From assembly GCA_024690605.1 (NCBI GenBank), contig JAILOV010000034.1, forward strand, positions 56,760-120,759: a stretch of DNA of 64,000 nt, read 5' to 3'. Origin of the DNA: Lachnospiraceae bacterium (GTDB lineage Bacteria; Bacillota; Clostridia; Lachnospirales; Lachnospiraceae). Under the pieces are notes generated by a model that saw only the letters and a program-made list of their open reading frames with translations, made no database searches and was not told where the DNA came from. This document shows, piece by piece, positions 53,963 to 63,947 of the stretch (the stretch's first letter is position 1; every line of letters begins with the position of its first letter). The position numbers and the translations under genes are program-made.

Positions 53963-55251
53963 GCGGACATGCGGCATTCTACATCGGATCGCTGCAGATC
54001 GGGGGCGCGGAGCATGTGATGGTCAATCTGGCCGAAGCTCTGTTTGCGCGAGGCTGGCGGATCACCTTTGTCACGACCTATATCGATGAAGAGGAATATG
54101 AAGTGCCGCACGGCTGCTGGTGCCTGCTCCGGGAAGGAGAACCGGCGGACGCCCGTCGGGCCGTTGCCGCGCTGACACCCGGGGAGAAGCGGGTGCGGGT
54201 GGCGTTTTCCGAAGAAGTCTGCGCGGAGGCGGCGGAACCGGGGAAACTGCCGGGCGTGCCCGGGACAGGCAGGCATATCGGCCGCGTGTTCTCCGGTGTG
54301 GCAACAGCCGATGCCGGCGGACGGGGAAGCGCTTTTCTGAAGCGCAGAGCCTGTCTGAAAAGGATCTGGGATGATTTGCAACCAGACGTTATTTTATCCT
54401 TCATCGGCAAGAATAACCTCATGGCGCTCCTGACTGCCGGACAAAGACTTCCGGTGCTGGTTTCCGTGCGGGCGGTCCCGGAACTTGAATACCCGGGACG
54501 GATGATGCGGGCGGCGGCGAACGCGCTGTTTGGAAGAGCGGCCGCGGTGGTCGTGCAGACGCCGGCGGCAGCAGACTTTTTCCCGAAACGCGTGCGGGAA
54601 AAGGCGGTGGTCATGCCCAATGCCGTTTCGCGGGAATTTCTGACGGATGAGAGAGGCACCGGCGATCCGGAGGGGAGCACGCGGATTTCGCGAAAGCGTG
54701 ACAAAACGGTCGTTGCGGTGGGCAGAATGGACGCGAACAAGCGCTTTGACCTGCTTCTGCGGGCCTTTGCACGGCTGCGGGAAGAGGAAGGATTTAAAGA
54801 ATATCAACTGTTATTATACGGTGACGGAGAGGACCGACCGGATCTGGAGCGGCTGGCACAGTCTCTGGGGATCGGAGAGAAGACGGGCTTTATGGGACGC
54901 AGGCAGGGGATCGCCGGTCTTATCCGGAACGCGGGCGCCTATTGTCTGGTGTCCGACACGGAGGGGATGCCGAATACGCTGATCGAAGCGATGTGTCTCG
55001 GGATCCCCTGCGTTACGACGGACTGTGTCCCGGGCGGGATCGGACAGCTGGTGCGGGACGGCGAAAACGCACTGGTCATCCCCGCCGGTGACGAGGAAGC
55101 GCTGGTTGCCGCACTCCGCCGGGTTCTGCGGGATGAGACGCTCGCGGGACACCTGTCGGAGAACGCGGTAAAGATCAGAGAGCGCTATGATCCGGACCGG
55201 GTGACGGACGCCTGGGAGGAGCTGCTCGTTAAGGCGACGGAGAAAAGGTGA
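53959..55251 (+). CDS. Glycosyltransferase family 4 protein
   Basis: The 430-residue GT-B enzyme has an N-terminal Rossmann half with IGSLQIGGAEHVMVNLAEAL and an acceptor half with VGRMDANKRFDLLLRAFA, LYGDGEDRPDLE and the donor-binding SDTEGMPNTLIEAMCLGIP, containing the E-x7-E element. An insert of about 55 residues (near 55-110) separates two N-terminal strands. The start is TTG, giving a TTGA overlap with tupA, supported by GGAGG 7 bases upstream. Donor and acceptor sugars are unknown. Confidence 0.9.
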   Translation: MSGHAAFYIGSLQIGGAEHVMVNLAEALFARGWRITFVTTYIDEEEYEVPHGCWCLLREGEPADARRAVAALTPGEKRVRVAFSEEVCAEAAEPGKLPGVPGTGRHIGRVFSGVATADAGGRGSAFLKRRACLKRIWDDLQPDVILSFIGKNNLMALLTAGQRLPVLVSVRAVPELEYPGRMMRAAANALFGRAAAVVVQTPAAADFFPKRVREKAVVMPNAVSREFLTDERGTGDPEGSTRISRKRDKTVVAVGRMDANKRFDLLLRAFARLREEEGFKEYQLLLYGDGEDRPDLERLAQSLGIGEKTGFMGRRQGIAGLIRNAGAYCLVSDTEGMPNTLIEAMCLGIPCVTTDCVPGGIGQLVRDGENALVIPAGDEEALVAALRRVLRDETLAGHLSENAVKIRERYDPDRVTDAWEELLVKATEKR

Positions 55252-55277
55252 CGGATGGCTGCAGACGGAGATGAACG

Positions 55278-57368
55278 ATGTGCGGGATTGCCGGATTCTT
55301 TAATCTGAAAAACAGCAGAGAGGAACGGGAGCGAACGATCCGCCGGATGACGGACCGGATGCGCGACCGCGGGCCGGACGCGGAGGGCGCGGCGTTTTAT
55401 GCGTTTCCCGCTGCCGGCGGTCAGGGGGAGGATGCTTCCTGTGATATCACCTTCGGCCACCGGAGGCTCGCGATCATCGATCTGACGGAAACGGGCGCAC
55501 AGCCGATGGAGTCCCGTTCCGGCAGGTTCTCCGTGGTCTATAACGGCGAGATCTACAACCACCGGGAGATCGCGAAGACATTGGAGGATGAGGGGAAGAT
55601 CCTGCCGTCGAACTGGCGCGGAACCTCGGATACGGAGATCCTGCTGGAAGCGATCGAAGCCTGGGGCATGGCGGATACCCTGAAAAAATGCCGCGGGATG
55701 CTGGCGATCGCCGTGCTCGATCACGAGACGGGACAGATCACGCTCGCCCGTGACCGCGTCGGCGAAAAACCGCTGTACTACGGTTTTGTGAACGGATGCT
55801 TTGTGTTTGCCTCGGATATCGGGTGTCTGACGGAGATGCCCGGTTTCCGTAACGATATCAACCGGGCGGTGCTGCCGCTCTATTTCATTCACGGGTATAT
55901 CCCCGCTCCCTACACGATCTGGCAGGATATCTGGAAGCTGGAACCGGGGACGATGCTCACGGTTGACGCACCCTACCGATATTTCGATCCGTCGGAGGAA
56001 CTGGACGCACTGCAGCGGAAGGGGTATACGGCCGGGTCCGCGCGCAGCGGGCAGGGCCACACGTACACCGTCTGGTGGTCGATGCGGGAGACGGCGGAGC
56101 TTGGTCTGCGCCATCCCTTTCAGGGAAGTTTCACGGAAGCGGGAGAGGAACTGGAAAGGATCCTCACTGCGTCGATCCGGCGGCAGATGATCGCCGATGT
56201 GCCGCTCGGCGCTTTTCTTTCCGCCGGGATCGATTCTTCCACGATCGTTGCGCTGATGCAGAAGATCGCCCGCGAGGACGGCGGGGAACCGGCGCGCACC
56301 TTCACGATCGGCATGCGGGAGCAGGGCTTTGACGAGGCACCGATCGCGGCCGAGATCGCGGCGCATCTGGGAACCCGGCATACGGAAAAATACATCAGCA
56401 AGGAGGATGCGCTGCAGGTCATACCGAAGCTCGCGCGGATGTTCGGCGAGCCGTTCGCGGATTCCTCGCAGATCCCGACTTTTCTCGTGAGCGCCATGAC
56501 CAGAGAGCATGTGACGGTCTCTCTTTCGGGGGATGCCGGTGATGAACTGTTCTGCGGTTACACTTCCTATTTTTCGATCCGCAGGATCTGGAACAAGATG
56601 CGCGGGATCCCGGCGCCTGTCAGGAAGTTAACGAGCGCCGCGCTGATCGGGCTTCCGGCGGTGAAAAGGGAGGAGATCCGGCGGACGAAGGCGACGCTCC
56701 TCGCAGCCGGACGGCCGATCGATCTGCACAGGCTGGAGTCCGACCACGACCCGGTCATCCGTCAGATCGCGCTGCCGGTATCGGGAGGAGGCGCATTGCC
56801 GCACAAGCTGACGCAGTTTGCCGATCCGGATCCGCATCTCTGGCCGTACGGAACGGAGGAGTGGGAATGTGCCCGCGAATCCATGCTGGCGGATCTGGTC
56901 TTCTATCATCCGGATGACATCCTGGTCAAGGTTGACCGCTGTGCCATGGCCAATTCCCTGGAGACGCGCGTGCCGCTGTTGGATCCGGATGTGCTGGCCT
57001 TCGCCTGGTCGCTCCCGACGGAATATCTGGTGGAGCGCGTCACCGGCGGGGACGGAAGCACGGACTATGTCGGAAAACGGGTTCTCCGCGAGGTGCTGTA
57101 CCGCTACGTGCCCAGAGAACTCATGGAACGCCCGAAAAAGGGCTTCGGGATCCCCATCGAACAGTGGCTCCTTGAGGAACCGCTCAGGAGCTGGGCGGAG
57201 GAACTTCTCGATCCGGAGAGGATCCGGAGAGAGGGATTGCTGGATGTCCGGGTGGTGGAAAAGCTGTGGAAGGATTATACGGAGCGCGGCAGCTGGTGCG
57301 TGCAGATCTGGTATCTGCTGATGTTTGAAGAGTTCATGAACATGATCGGCGAACGGGGGGCGGCATGA
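55278..57368 (+). CDS. AsnB-type amidotransferase, copy 2
   Basis: The 696-residue enzyme also begins Met-Cys-Gly-Ile, with MRDRGPDAEG, HRRLAIIDL, NGEIYN and SDTEI motifs. The PP-loop reads SAGIDSS rather than SGGxDSS, and an extra segment of about 60 residues lies before it. The end has the ERPKKGFGIPIEQWL segment. Sequence differs clearly from copy 1, so the two probably act on different carboxylates. A role in amidating a glycan or a peptide part of it is inferred from context. The stop overlaps the GT2 gene as ATGA. Confidence 0.8.
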   Translation: MCGIAGFFNLKNSREERERTIRRMTDRMRDRGPDAEGAAFYAFPAAGGQGEDASCDITFGHRRLAIIDLTETGAQPMESRSGRFSVVYNGEIYNHREIAKTLEDEGKILPSNWRGTSDTEILLEAIEAWGMADTLKKCRGMLAIAVLDHETGQITLARDRVGEKPLYYGFVNGCFVFASDIGCLTEMPGFRNDINRAVLPLYFIHGYIPAPYTIWQDIWKLEPGTMLTVDAPYRYFDPSEELDALQRKGYTAGSARSGQGHTYTVWWSMRETAELGLRHPFQGSFTEAGEELERILTASIRRQMIADVPLGAFLSAGIDSSTIVALMQKIAREDGGEPARTFTIGMREQGFDEAPIAAEIAAHLGTRHTEKYISKEDALQVIPKLARMFGEPFADSSQIPTFLVSAMTREHVTVSLSGDAGDELFCGYTSYFSIRRIWNKMRGIPAPVRKLTSAALIGLPAVKREEIRRTKATLLAAGRPIDLHRLESDHDPVIRQIALPVSGGGALPHKLTQFADPDPHLWPYGTEEWECARESMLADLVFYHPDDILVKVDRCAMANSLETRVPLLDPDVLAFAWSLPTEYLVERVTGGDGSTDYVGKRVLREVLYRYVPRELMERPKKGFGIPIEQWLLEEPLRSWAEELLDPERIRREGLLDVRVVEKLWKDYTERGSWCVQIWYLLMFEEFMNMIGERGAA

Positions 57369-58438
57369 TCAGTGTGATCGTGCCCTGCTATAACATCGCG
57401 TCCTATGTCGGACGCTGCGTTCACTCCCTTCTCGCGCAGACAAGAGAGGATCTGGAGATCCTGCTCATTGATGACGGCTCCACGGACGAAACGGGAGCGG
57501 TCTGCGACCGGCTCGCGGAGGAGCATGACCGTGTCCGCGCGTTTCACCAGGAAAACGCCGGTCCGGGGATCGCGAGGAACACCGGGATCGAACAGGCACG
57601 GGGGGAGATCCTCGCTTTCGCGGACGGGGACGACGCGATGATGCCCGATATGCTCTCGGTACTGGCGGGCGCGCTGGAGGAAACCGGCGCGGATATCGCG
57701 GTCTGCCCTTACCTGCACATTTCCGCGGAAGCGGCTCTGCAGGGGAAGATCGTGCCCGAAGGAGCCGGTGCGGAACCGGAGACCGGGAAACCCGCCATGC
57801 GGGTGCTCTCCCGAGAGGAGGCGCTGTTCGCGCTGGTCGCGGAGGATGACGATCTGGTGATCCAGAATGCCGCGTGGAACAAGGTCTACCGGCGCAGGGT
57901 GTTTGAGGGGATCCGTTATCCGGCGAAGAGATATGAGGATATTCCCACGTCGGCCCGTCTGCTTGCCGCGGCGGACCGGGTGTGCTATGTCGCACGTCCG
58001 CTCTATGTGTATACCGACAACCGCGGCACGAGCATCATGAACGGAAGTGAGAGACAGAGCATCCTGACGGAGCAGATCCCGGCCTATCAGGCGAGAGACG
58101 CATTTTTCGGAGAAACGGGAAGAGAGGAGCTGATCCTCGTGCACGACTATATCGTCGGAAAAAAGCTGCTCGCGCTCTACACACAGGGCAGGTGGACGGC
58201 GGGGGACCGCGACTTCGCGCGCAGGCTCAGGCAGGTGATCAACGAGTGGCTCGGACCGCGGTTTCGCGAGATCTACGGCTGCCCGGTCGCAAACAGGAAT
58301 CATGCGCTGCGGATGCGGCTGTTTCTGATCCATCCGGCGCTCTATGATGCGTTCACGGCGCTGAACGAGGGCGTGGTGCTTCCGATCAGACGCCGGATCG
58401 GGAAGGCGCGGGCCGCGGGAAGAGAGGTCCTGTCATGA
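57365..58438 (+). CDS. Glycosyltransferase family 2 protein
   Basis: The 357-residue GT-A enzyme has an N-terminal domain with ISVIVPCYNIASYVGRCVHSLL, LIDDGSTDETG, GPGIARNTGI and the metal-binding FADGDD. The C-terminal half (about 210-357) is not strongly typed and contains a Tyr/Arg-rich acceptor part. Both flanking genes overlap by 4 bases, so it is in the same transcript. Sugar specificity is unknown. Confidence 0.9.
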   Translation: MISVIVPCYNIASYVGRCVHSLLAQTREDLEILLIDDGSTDETGAVCDRLAEEHDRVRAFHQENAGPGIARNTGIEQARGEILAFADGDDAMMPDMLSVLAGALEETGADIAVCPYLHISAEAALQGKIVPEGAGAEPETGKPAMRVLSREEALFALVAEDDDLVIQNAAWNKVYRRRVFEGIRYPAKRYEDIPTSARLLAAADRVCYVARPLYVYTDNRGTSIMNGSERQSILTEQIPAYQARDAFFGETGREELILVHDYIVGKKLLALYTQGRWTAGDRDFARRLRQVINEWLGPRFREIYGCPVANRNHALRMRLFLIHPALYDAFTALNEGVVLPIRRRIGKARAAGREVLS

Positions 58439-59331
58439 TCATCATCCGGCTGCAGGGGGGGCTCGGCAATCAGCTGTTCCAATACGCGCTGTATCTCCAG
58501 TTGGAAGCGTCGGGGCATACAGTGAAGATCGATGATGTGAGCGGCTACGCGGGAGACAGACTGCGGAGGCCGGTGCTGGAGGAACTGTTCGGGATCCGCT
58601 ATGAAAAGGCAACCGAGCGGGAGATCCGGAAGCTGCGGGACTCCTTTATGGATCCGCTCCACCGCGTGAAGAGGAAGCTGTTCGGCCGCAGGAACAGGGA
58701 ATGGCGGGAGCCGGACGGCGCCTTTTACCCTGAGGTGCTCACGATGGAGGATGCCTACCTCGACGGATTTTTCCAGAGCGAGCGGTATTTTGCGGACGGA
58801 TCCGTGCAGAAAGCACTACGTGCAGCCTGCGGGCCGGTGTTTTCGGGAAGCGAGGAACGGGAACTGGCGGCGCGTATTGCCGGCGACGGAGACCGGTCCG
58901 TGAGTCTTCACATCAGACGGGGCGACTATCTGCAGCCGGGGACGGCGGAGACCCATGGCGGCATCTGCACGGAAGCCTATTACCGGCGGGCGGTATCTTT
59001 GGCGGATGACAGGATCCGGGATGCGGTGTACTATATATTCAGTGACGATCCCGATTACGCGGCGCAGTTTGCGGCGCAGCAGACAGCGGCGGGTCGGTTT
59101 TCTGTCGTCTGCCTGCGAGACACAAAAGGGGCGGCGCGCGATCTGGCAGAGCTCTCGCTCATGGCGGTCTGCAGACATCACATCCTTGCCAATTCGAGCT
59201 TTTCGTGGTGGGGCGCCTGGCTGGGGGGATCGGAAGAGGAGCGGCTGGTGATCGCCCCGGATAAGTGGTTCAACAACCGGGCGGATGAAGCGGTCTACAC
59301 GGAAGAGATGATCAGGATAAGCGGCAGCTGA
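58435..59331 (+). CDS. Alpha-1,2-fucosyltransferase-like GT11
   Basis: The 298-residue enzyme has the GT11 signature set: an N-terminal RLQGGLGNQLFQYA, the donor-binding HIRRGDY (residues about 159-165), YYIFSDDPDYA and the C-terminal ANSSFSWWGAWL. Family members add fucose, less often other sugars, in alpha-1,2 linkage. No GDP-fucose synthesis genes are in the window. ATGA overlap with the GT2 gene. Confidence 0.9.
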   Translation: MIIIRLQGGLGNQLFQYALYLQLEASGHTVKIDDVSGYAGDRLRRPVLEELFGIRYEKATEREIRKLRDSFMDPLHRVKRKLFGRRNREWREPDGAFYPEVLTMEDAYLDGFFQSERYFADGSVQKALRAACGPVFSGSEERELAARIAGDGDRSVSLHIRRGDYLQPGTAETHGGICTEAYYRRAVSLADDRIRDAVYYIFSDDPDYAAQFAAQQTAAGRFSVVCLRDTKGAARDLAELSLMAVCRHHILANSSFSWWGAWLGGSEEERLVIAPDKWFNNRADEAVYTEEMIRISGS

Positions 59332-59343
59332 GCCGGCGGATTT

Positions 59344-61146
59344 ATGGAGACAAAGAAGAAAAAGCAGAATATGATCAGCAAGCTGTTCTCCGTTTTTGAC
59401 GGAAAACAGAAGGCACAGCTTTTCGGACTGGGCGTGATGATCCTGATCGGCGGCCTGTTTGAAACGCTGGGCGTTTCCATGATGCTGCCCGTTATGGGGG
59501 CCGTGATGGATCCGGCAGCCGTGCGCGGCAAGATCATGAGCTACCCGGTGACGGCGGATCTGGCCCGTGCGCTTCGGATCTCGGATTCCGACACGCGCTT
59601 CGTGGTAACGATGCTCATCGTGCTGATCGCCATCTTTGTTCTCAAGAATCTGTATATCCTGTTCCTCACCTGGCGGCAGAGCACCTTTATCACGCGCACG
59701 AGGAACGAGATGATCAGCCGTGTGATGCGCGAGTTCTTAAACCGCCCCTACGAGGAGTATCTCGGTGCGGACATCCCGACGGTCTTCAGGATCACGGACA
59801 GCGACATCCCCAAGATGTTTTCCATGGTCGTGGCGGCGCTGGGTCTGGCGACGGAGATGATCGTTTCGTTCTGCATCCTCGTCGTGCTGCTGGTCGTCAA
59901 CTGGAAGCTGACACTTTTTATCGCGGCGATCTTTCTTGCGATCACGCTGTTCAATCTGCGGTTCTTAAAGCCCCGGCTCAACGCGATCGGCAAGGAGAAT
60001 CAGGCGATCCAGTCGCGGATCGCCAAGTGGCGGATCGAGGCCATCTACGGACTCAAGGATGTCAAGGTCTTAAACCGCGAGGATTTCTTCATCAGGAACT
60101 ACTATGAGAGCGGAAGCATCGGCGCGGACACCGACAGACGCTATACGGTGCTCAACAATCTGCCGAGACTCCTGATCGAAACGGTCTTCATGGGCGGCGT
60201 GTTCGCGTTTCTCGCGATCTATCTCGGGACCGGCGGGGATGTGCGTCCGCTCATGACGCAGCTCATGGCGTTTGCCGCGGCGGCGGTGCGCGTGATGCCG
60301 AGCGCGAACCGGATCAATACCTATCTGACGGAGATCGCCTATGAACAGCCGAGTCTGGACTATGTCTACGAGAATTTCTCGGAGGCGATGAAGCAGGACA
60401 AGGCCATGCGGGCGGTACAGGAGGAGAGCAGAGGGCCCGCGATCACGCTCACGGACAGGATCGAGCTTACGGGCATCACCTACCGCTATCCGGGCACGGA
60501 GAAGAACATTTTCACGGACGCCGGTTTTTCCGTGGAGAAGGGCCGGTCCGTCGGTATCATCGGTGCCTCCGGTGCGGGCAAATCCACCATTGTCGACATC
60601 CTGCTGGGGCTTCTTCATGTGCAGAAGGGTCTGATCACCTGCGACGGCGTCAACGTGTTTGACAATTATCCTTCCTGGCTGCACCAGATCGGCTACATTC
60701 CGCAGTCGATCTATCTGGTGGACGAATCGATCCGCGACAATATCGCGTTCGGTATCGACGCGGACCGGATCGATGAGGCGCGCCTGTGGGAGGTTCTGGG
60801 GGAGGCGCAACTGGCGGATTTCGTGCGGGAACTGCCGGAGGGGCTGGATACCAGGATCGGTGACCGGGGCGTCAGGCTCTCGGGCGGACAGAGGCAGCGG
60901 ATCGGCATCGCACGGGCGCTCTACCATGATCCGGAGATCCTTGTGTTTGACGAGGCGACGAGCGCGCTGGACGGGGAAACGGAGCAGGCGCTGATGGATG
61001 CGATCAACAGCTTCCACGGGAAGAAGACGATGATCATCATCGCCCACCGGCTGAACACGATCGCGAAATGTGACCGCATCTACGAAGTGAAGGACGAAAA
61101 GATCCTGGAGACGACCCTGGCGGGAAAGGTGGTCTACGAGCGATGA
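59344..61146 (+). CDS. ABC exporter, PglK/MsbA-like candidate glycan flippase
   Basis: The 600-residue protein has an N-terminal six-helix exporter domain and a canonical ATPase: Walker A GASGAGKST, signature LSGGQRQR, Walker B VFDEATSA and H-loop IAHRLNT. All catalytic residues are intact, so it can work as a homodimer. It lies between two glycosyltransferase genes, the place of lipid-linked oligosaccharide flippases such as PglK. Flipping an undecaprenyl-linked glycan is therefore likely but inferred. Confidence 0.85.
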   Translation: METKKKKQNMISKLFSVFDGKQKAQLFGLGVMILIGGLFETLGVSMMLPVMGAVMDPAAVRGKIMSYPVTADLARALRISDSDTRFVVTMLIVLIAIFVLKNLYILFLTWRQSTFITRTRNEMISRVMREFLNRPYEEYLGADIPTVFRITDSDIPKMFSMVVAALGLATEMIVSFCILVVLLVVNWKLTLFIAAIFLAITLFNLRFLKPRLNAIGKENQAIQSRIAKWRIEAIYGLKDVKVLNREDFFIRNYYESGSIGADTDRRYTVLNNLPRLLIETVFMGGVFAFLAIYLGTGGDVRPLMTQLMAFAAAAVRVMPSANRINTYLTEIAYEQPSLDYVYENFSEAMKQDKAMRAVQEESRGPAITLTDRIELTGITYRYPGTEKNIFTDAGFSVEKGRSVGIIGASGAGKSTIVDILLGLLHVQKGLITCDGVNVFDNYPSWLHQIGYIPQSIYLVDESIRDNIAFGIDADRIDEARLWEVLGEAQLADFVRELPEGLDTRIGDRGVRLSGGQRQRIGIARALYHDPEILVFDEATSALDGETEQALMDAINSFHGKKTMIIIAHRLNTIAKCDRIYEVKDEKILETTLAGKVVYER

Positions 61147-62192
61147 TCGGAACGGAATTCCTGGACGGGCAGGGACTCGGCAACCAGCTTTTCTGCTATG
61201 TGACGGCGCGGGCCATCGCCAGAGAGCGCGGCTGCCGCTTCGGGACCGCGGGAAGGGAAACCTTTGCCAACAACATTCACAGCAGACGGGGCATGTACTT
61301 CATGGACATCGATCTCGGCGAGGAGATCACCAAAGAAGAGAAGTCGCGGATGCAGCGGTTCGATGACGACGACACGAGACTTTTTATCGGCACTTCCCGT
61401 CATGATCTTACGCACGGGTGTTATATCAGCGGCCCGAAGGCGTCGATCCACGAGGTGCCGGACAACACGCTTCTCTACGGCAATCTGCAGGACGAGAGCT
61501 ATTTCGAGAGCTGCAGGGAGGAACTGAAGGACTGGCTGAAGGTGCTGCCGGAATATGACTCTAAAGAATACACGGCGGATGATCTCTGCATCGTCAACAT
61601 GCGCGGCGGGGAATACACCAATGAACCGGCCCTCTATCTCGACCGCAGCTACTGGCTGGCCGCGATGCGGGAGATGAGAAAACACTGCCCGTCCATGCGG
61701 TTCATGGTCGTCACGGAGGACGAGGAGGCAGCGAAAAAGGTGCTTCCCGAGCTGGAATGCCATCATTTTGACATGGGCAGGGACTATGTCACAATAAAAA
61801 ACGCTCGTTATTTAATTCTGTCCAATTCCTCCTTTGCTGTGCTTCCGGCCATGACGAGCACGGAACTGAAATTCGCGATCGCGCCGAAATACTGGGCCAG
61901 GCATAATGTGTCCGACGGTTATTGGGCATCGGAGCAGAACATCTATTCCTTCCTGCATTATCTCGGCCGGGACGGAAAGCTGTATACGGCGGAGCAATGC
62001 AGACAGGAGCTCGCGGAATACAAGCAGTCTTCGAAACTCTACGCACAGCGGAACCGGCGGCCGGAGGGTGCGGCGCTGGCGGTACAGAACCTTCGCCGTC
62101 GTGCGGGTTACGGCGTGTTCTTCGCAAAGAAGATCCTGCGATCGCTCGGACGCAGGACCGGACTCATCCGCACCCGGAAGGCGCAGGGATGA
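61143..62192 (+). CDS. GT11-like glycosyltransferase, divergent
   Basis: The 349-residue protein starts with the GT11-like GQGLGNQLFCYVTARAIA and has a C-terminal ILSNSSFAVLPAMTS like the family. The donor motif HxRRGDY is replaced by NMRGGEYT, so His is lost and only one Arg remains. Between the motifs it has a long acidic insert. A related but altered donor or acceptor is probable; fucose transfer should not be assumed. The start overlaps the ABC gene, the stop the next gene. Confidence 0.7.
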   Translation: MIGTEFLDGQGLGNQLFCYVTARAIARERGCRFGTAGRETFANNIHSRRGMYFMDIDLGEEITKEEKSRMQRFDDDDTRLFIGTSRHDLTHGCYISGPKASIHEVPDNTLLYGNLQDESYFESCREELKDWLKVLPEYDSKEYTADDLCIVNMRGGEYTNEPALYLDRSYWLAAMREMRKHCPSMRFMVVTEDEEAAKKVLPELECHHFDMGRDYVTIKNARYLILSNSSFAVLPAMTSTELKFAIAPKYWARHNVSDGYWASEQNIYSFLHYLGRDGKLYTAEQCRQELAEYKQSSKLYAQRNRRPEGAALAVQNLRRRAGYGVFFAKKILRSLGRRTGLIRTRKAQG

Positions 62193-62971
62193 AGGGAAGA
62201 CAGGAGAAGCTCGCCCTCCCGCAGGTGACGCTTGCCGCGATGACGAGCGTCGATCTCTATGAGACGGTGCGGGCGCTCGCCTACAGCATGCGCGGCATCA
62301 CGTTCGGCGATGTGATGCTGATCTCCGACCGGAAGCCCTGGTACCTGCCGCGGAGGATCCGTTTCGCGCAGATCGAACCGCTTGACGATATTGACAAGTT
62401 CAATTACAACATCGCCTTCCGGCTGAAGGATTATATCAAGACGGACTTTGTGCTGCTCGTGCACGCGGACGGCTTTGTCGTGCATCCTTCCTGCTGGGAT
62501 GAGCGTTTTCTGGATTACGACTACATCGGCTCTCCCTGGCCGCTGCCGGAGAATGACCATGCTTATCGGGACGCGGACGGCAATATCTGCCGCGTGGGAA
62601 ACAGCGTGTCGCTCCGGTCCAGGCGCCTTCTGGAATATCCGGCGGCGCATGATCTGCCCTGGGAGCGTGATGCGGACGGATTCTACAACGAGGACATTTT
62701 CCTGTGCTGTACGCATAAACGGGAGATGGAAGCGGCAGGACTTAACTGGGCACCGTTCGAGCTCGCGCTGGCTTTCGGCAGGGAGAAACCGCTGCCGGAG
62801 AATGCCGGCAGAGAAACCTTTGTCTTTCATAAATGGTGGGGAGAAAACGAGACGCAGCCGCGTTTTCGTGCGCCGTATAAACGGATCAAGGACGGGATCC
62901 GTCCGCTCCTGTTCTGGCGCAGGACAGCGAAATGGCGGGAGGCGCACGGCATGTCCGGAGAGGTGGAGTGA
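62189..62971 (+). CDS. DUF5672 protein
   Basis: The 260-residue protein matches the DUF5672 pattern: VTLAAMTSVDLYETVRAL near the start, FVLLVHADGFVV in the middle (DxD-like HADG), a WDERFLDYDYIGSPWP segment and NEDIFLC. DUF5672 genes commonly occur in polysaccharide clusters and the fold resembles GT-A glycosyltransferases. Function unproven. The ATG overlaps the previous stop as ATGA. The next start is 6 bases downstream. Confidence 0.8.
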   Translation: MKGRQEKLALPQVTLAAMTSVDLYETVRALAYSMRGITFGDVMLISDRKPWYLPRRIRFAQIEPLDDIDKFNYNIAFRLKDYIKTDFVLLVHADGFVVHPSCWDERFLDYDYIGSPWPLPENDHAYRDADGNICRVGNSVSLRSRRLLEYPAAHDLPWERDADGFYNEDIFLCCTHKREMEAAGLNWAPFELALAFGREKPLPENAGRETFVFHKWWGENETQPRFRAPYKRIKDGIRPLLFWRRTAKWREAHGMSGEVE

Positions 62972-62977
62972 CGGGTG

Positions 62978-63946
62978 ATGGTCATCGACTGCTTTCCGTT
63001 CTTTAATGAACTGGATATCCTGAGACTCCGGCTGGCGGTTCTGGATCCGCTGGTCGACCGCTTTGTGATCGAGGAATCGGCGGAGACCTTTTCGGGAGAG
63101 GCGAGAGAACTGCTGTTTGAAAAGAACCGGGATCTGTTTGCCCGCTATCTGCCGAAGATCACCTACATCCCCGTGACGGAGCGGATCACGGGCGTGACTA
63201 CGCACGAGCGGGATTATTTTCAGAAGAATCACCTGATAAAGGGACTTGCGGATGCCGCCGATGACGATATCCTCATCTTCGGCGATCTCGACGAGATCCC
63301 GGATCCGGAGACATTATCCGGCATCCTTGCGGATTTTGACGCGGAACGCGTGTACCATCTCGCACAGGACAATTTCTATGCCTATCTGAATGTGATGGAG
63401 ATCTCGGGGAAGCTTTTGTCGATCACCGGCGAGTTTCCGGAGATCCCGGAGAGCGACCGCAAATGGCTGGGGACCAAGGTGTGCGCGAAAAAACAGATTC
63501 CGTCGGAAGGGATCGTGCGCTTAAGGGACCTTGTCCCGCCGACGGATCCGCGGAGTGTCCGTGTGGCGCGCGGCGGCTGGCATTTCGGCTACATGGGCGG
63601 CCTGCGGGAGACGGATGTGACCAAAAGGATCGGCGTCAAGGTGCGGGCGGCCGCGCATCAGGAATATAACGACCGGGAGGTTCTCAGGGAGACCATGGAT
63701 CATCTGCTCCTGGGGGAGGACATTTTCGGACGCGACGCGCGATTTGCGCGCGTGGAGATCGACGGACGCTATCCCGCGGCACTCAGAGAGCAGACGGATG
63801 CCTGGGCCCATCTGATCCTGCCGCCGGTCACGAAGGCGCAGCGGATCGCGGCACGCCTGGATCTGACGGCGGGGCGGCTTGTGCGCAGGGCGATCCGAAA
63901 GGCGGGGCGCATGTTTTCTGCGGGAGAGGACAAAAGGACGGCGTGA
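62978..63946 (+). CDS. Glycosyltransferase family 17 protein
   Basis: The 322-residue protein resembles GT17 (beta-1,4-mannosyl-glycoprotein beta-1,4-GlcNAc transferase-like). Seen are DCFPFFNELDILRLRLAVLD at the start, RFVIEESAETFSG, FQKNHLIKGL, a DxD-like FGDLDEIPDP and HFGYMGG. The start is ATG 62978 with GGAG about 9 bases before; an in-frame GTG at 62975 is possible. The product is expected to add a sugar to the locus glycan; the eukaryotic reaction should not be assumed. Confidence 0.85.
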   Translation: MVIDCFPFFNELDILRLRLAVLDPLVDRFVIEESAETFSGEARELLFEKNRDLFARYLPKITYIPVTERITGVTTHERDYFQKNHLIKGLADAADDDILIFGDLDEIPDPETLSGILADFDAERVYHLAQDNFYAYLNVMEISGKLLSITGEFPEIPESDRKWLGTKVCAKKQIPSEGIVRLRDLVPPTDPRSVRVARGGWHFGYMGGLRETDVTKRIGVKVRAAAHQEYNDREVLRETMDHLLLGEDIFGRDARFARVEIDGRYPAALREQTDAWAHLILPPVTKAQRIAARLDLTAGRLVRRAIRKAGRMFSAGEDKRTA

Positions 63947-63947
63947 G

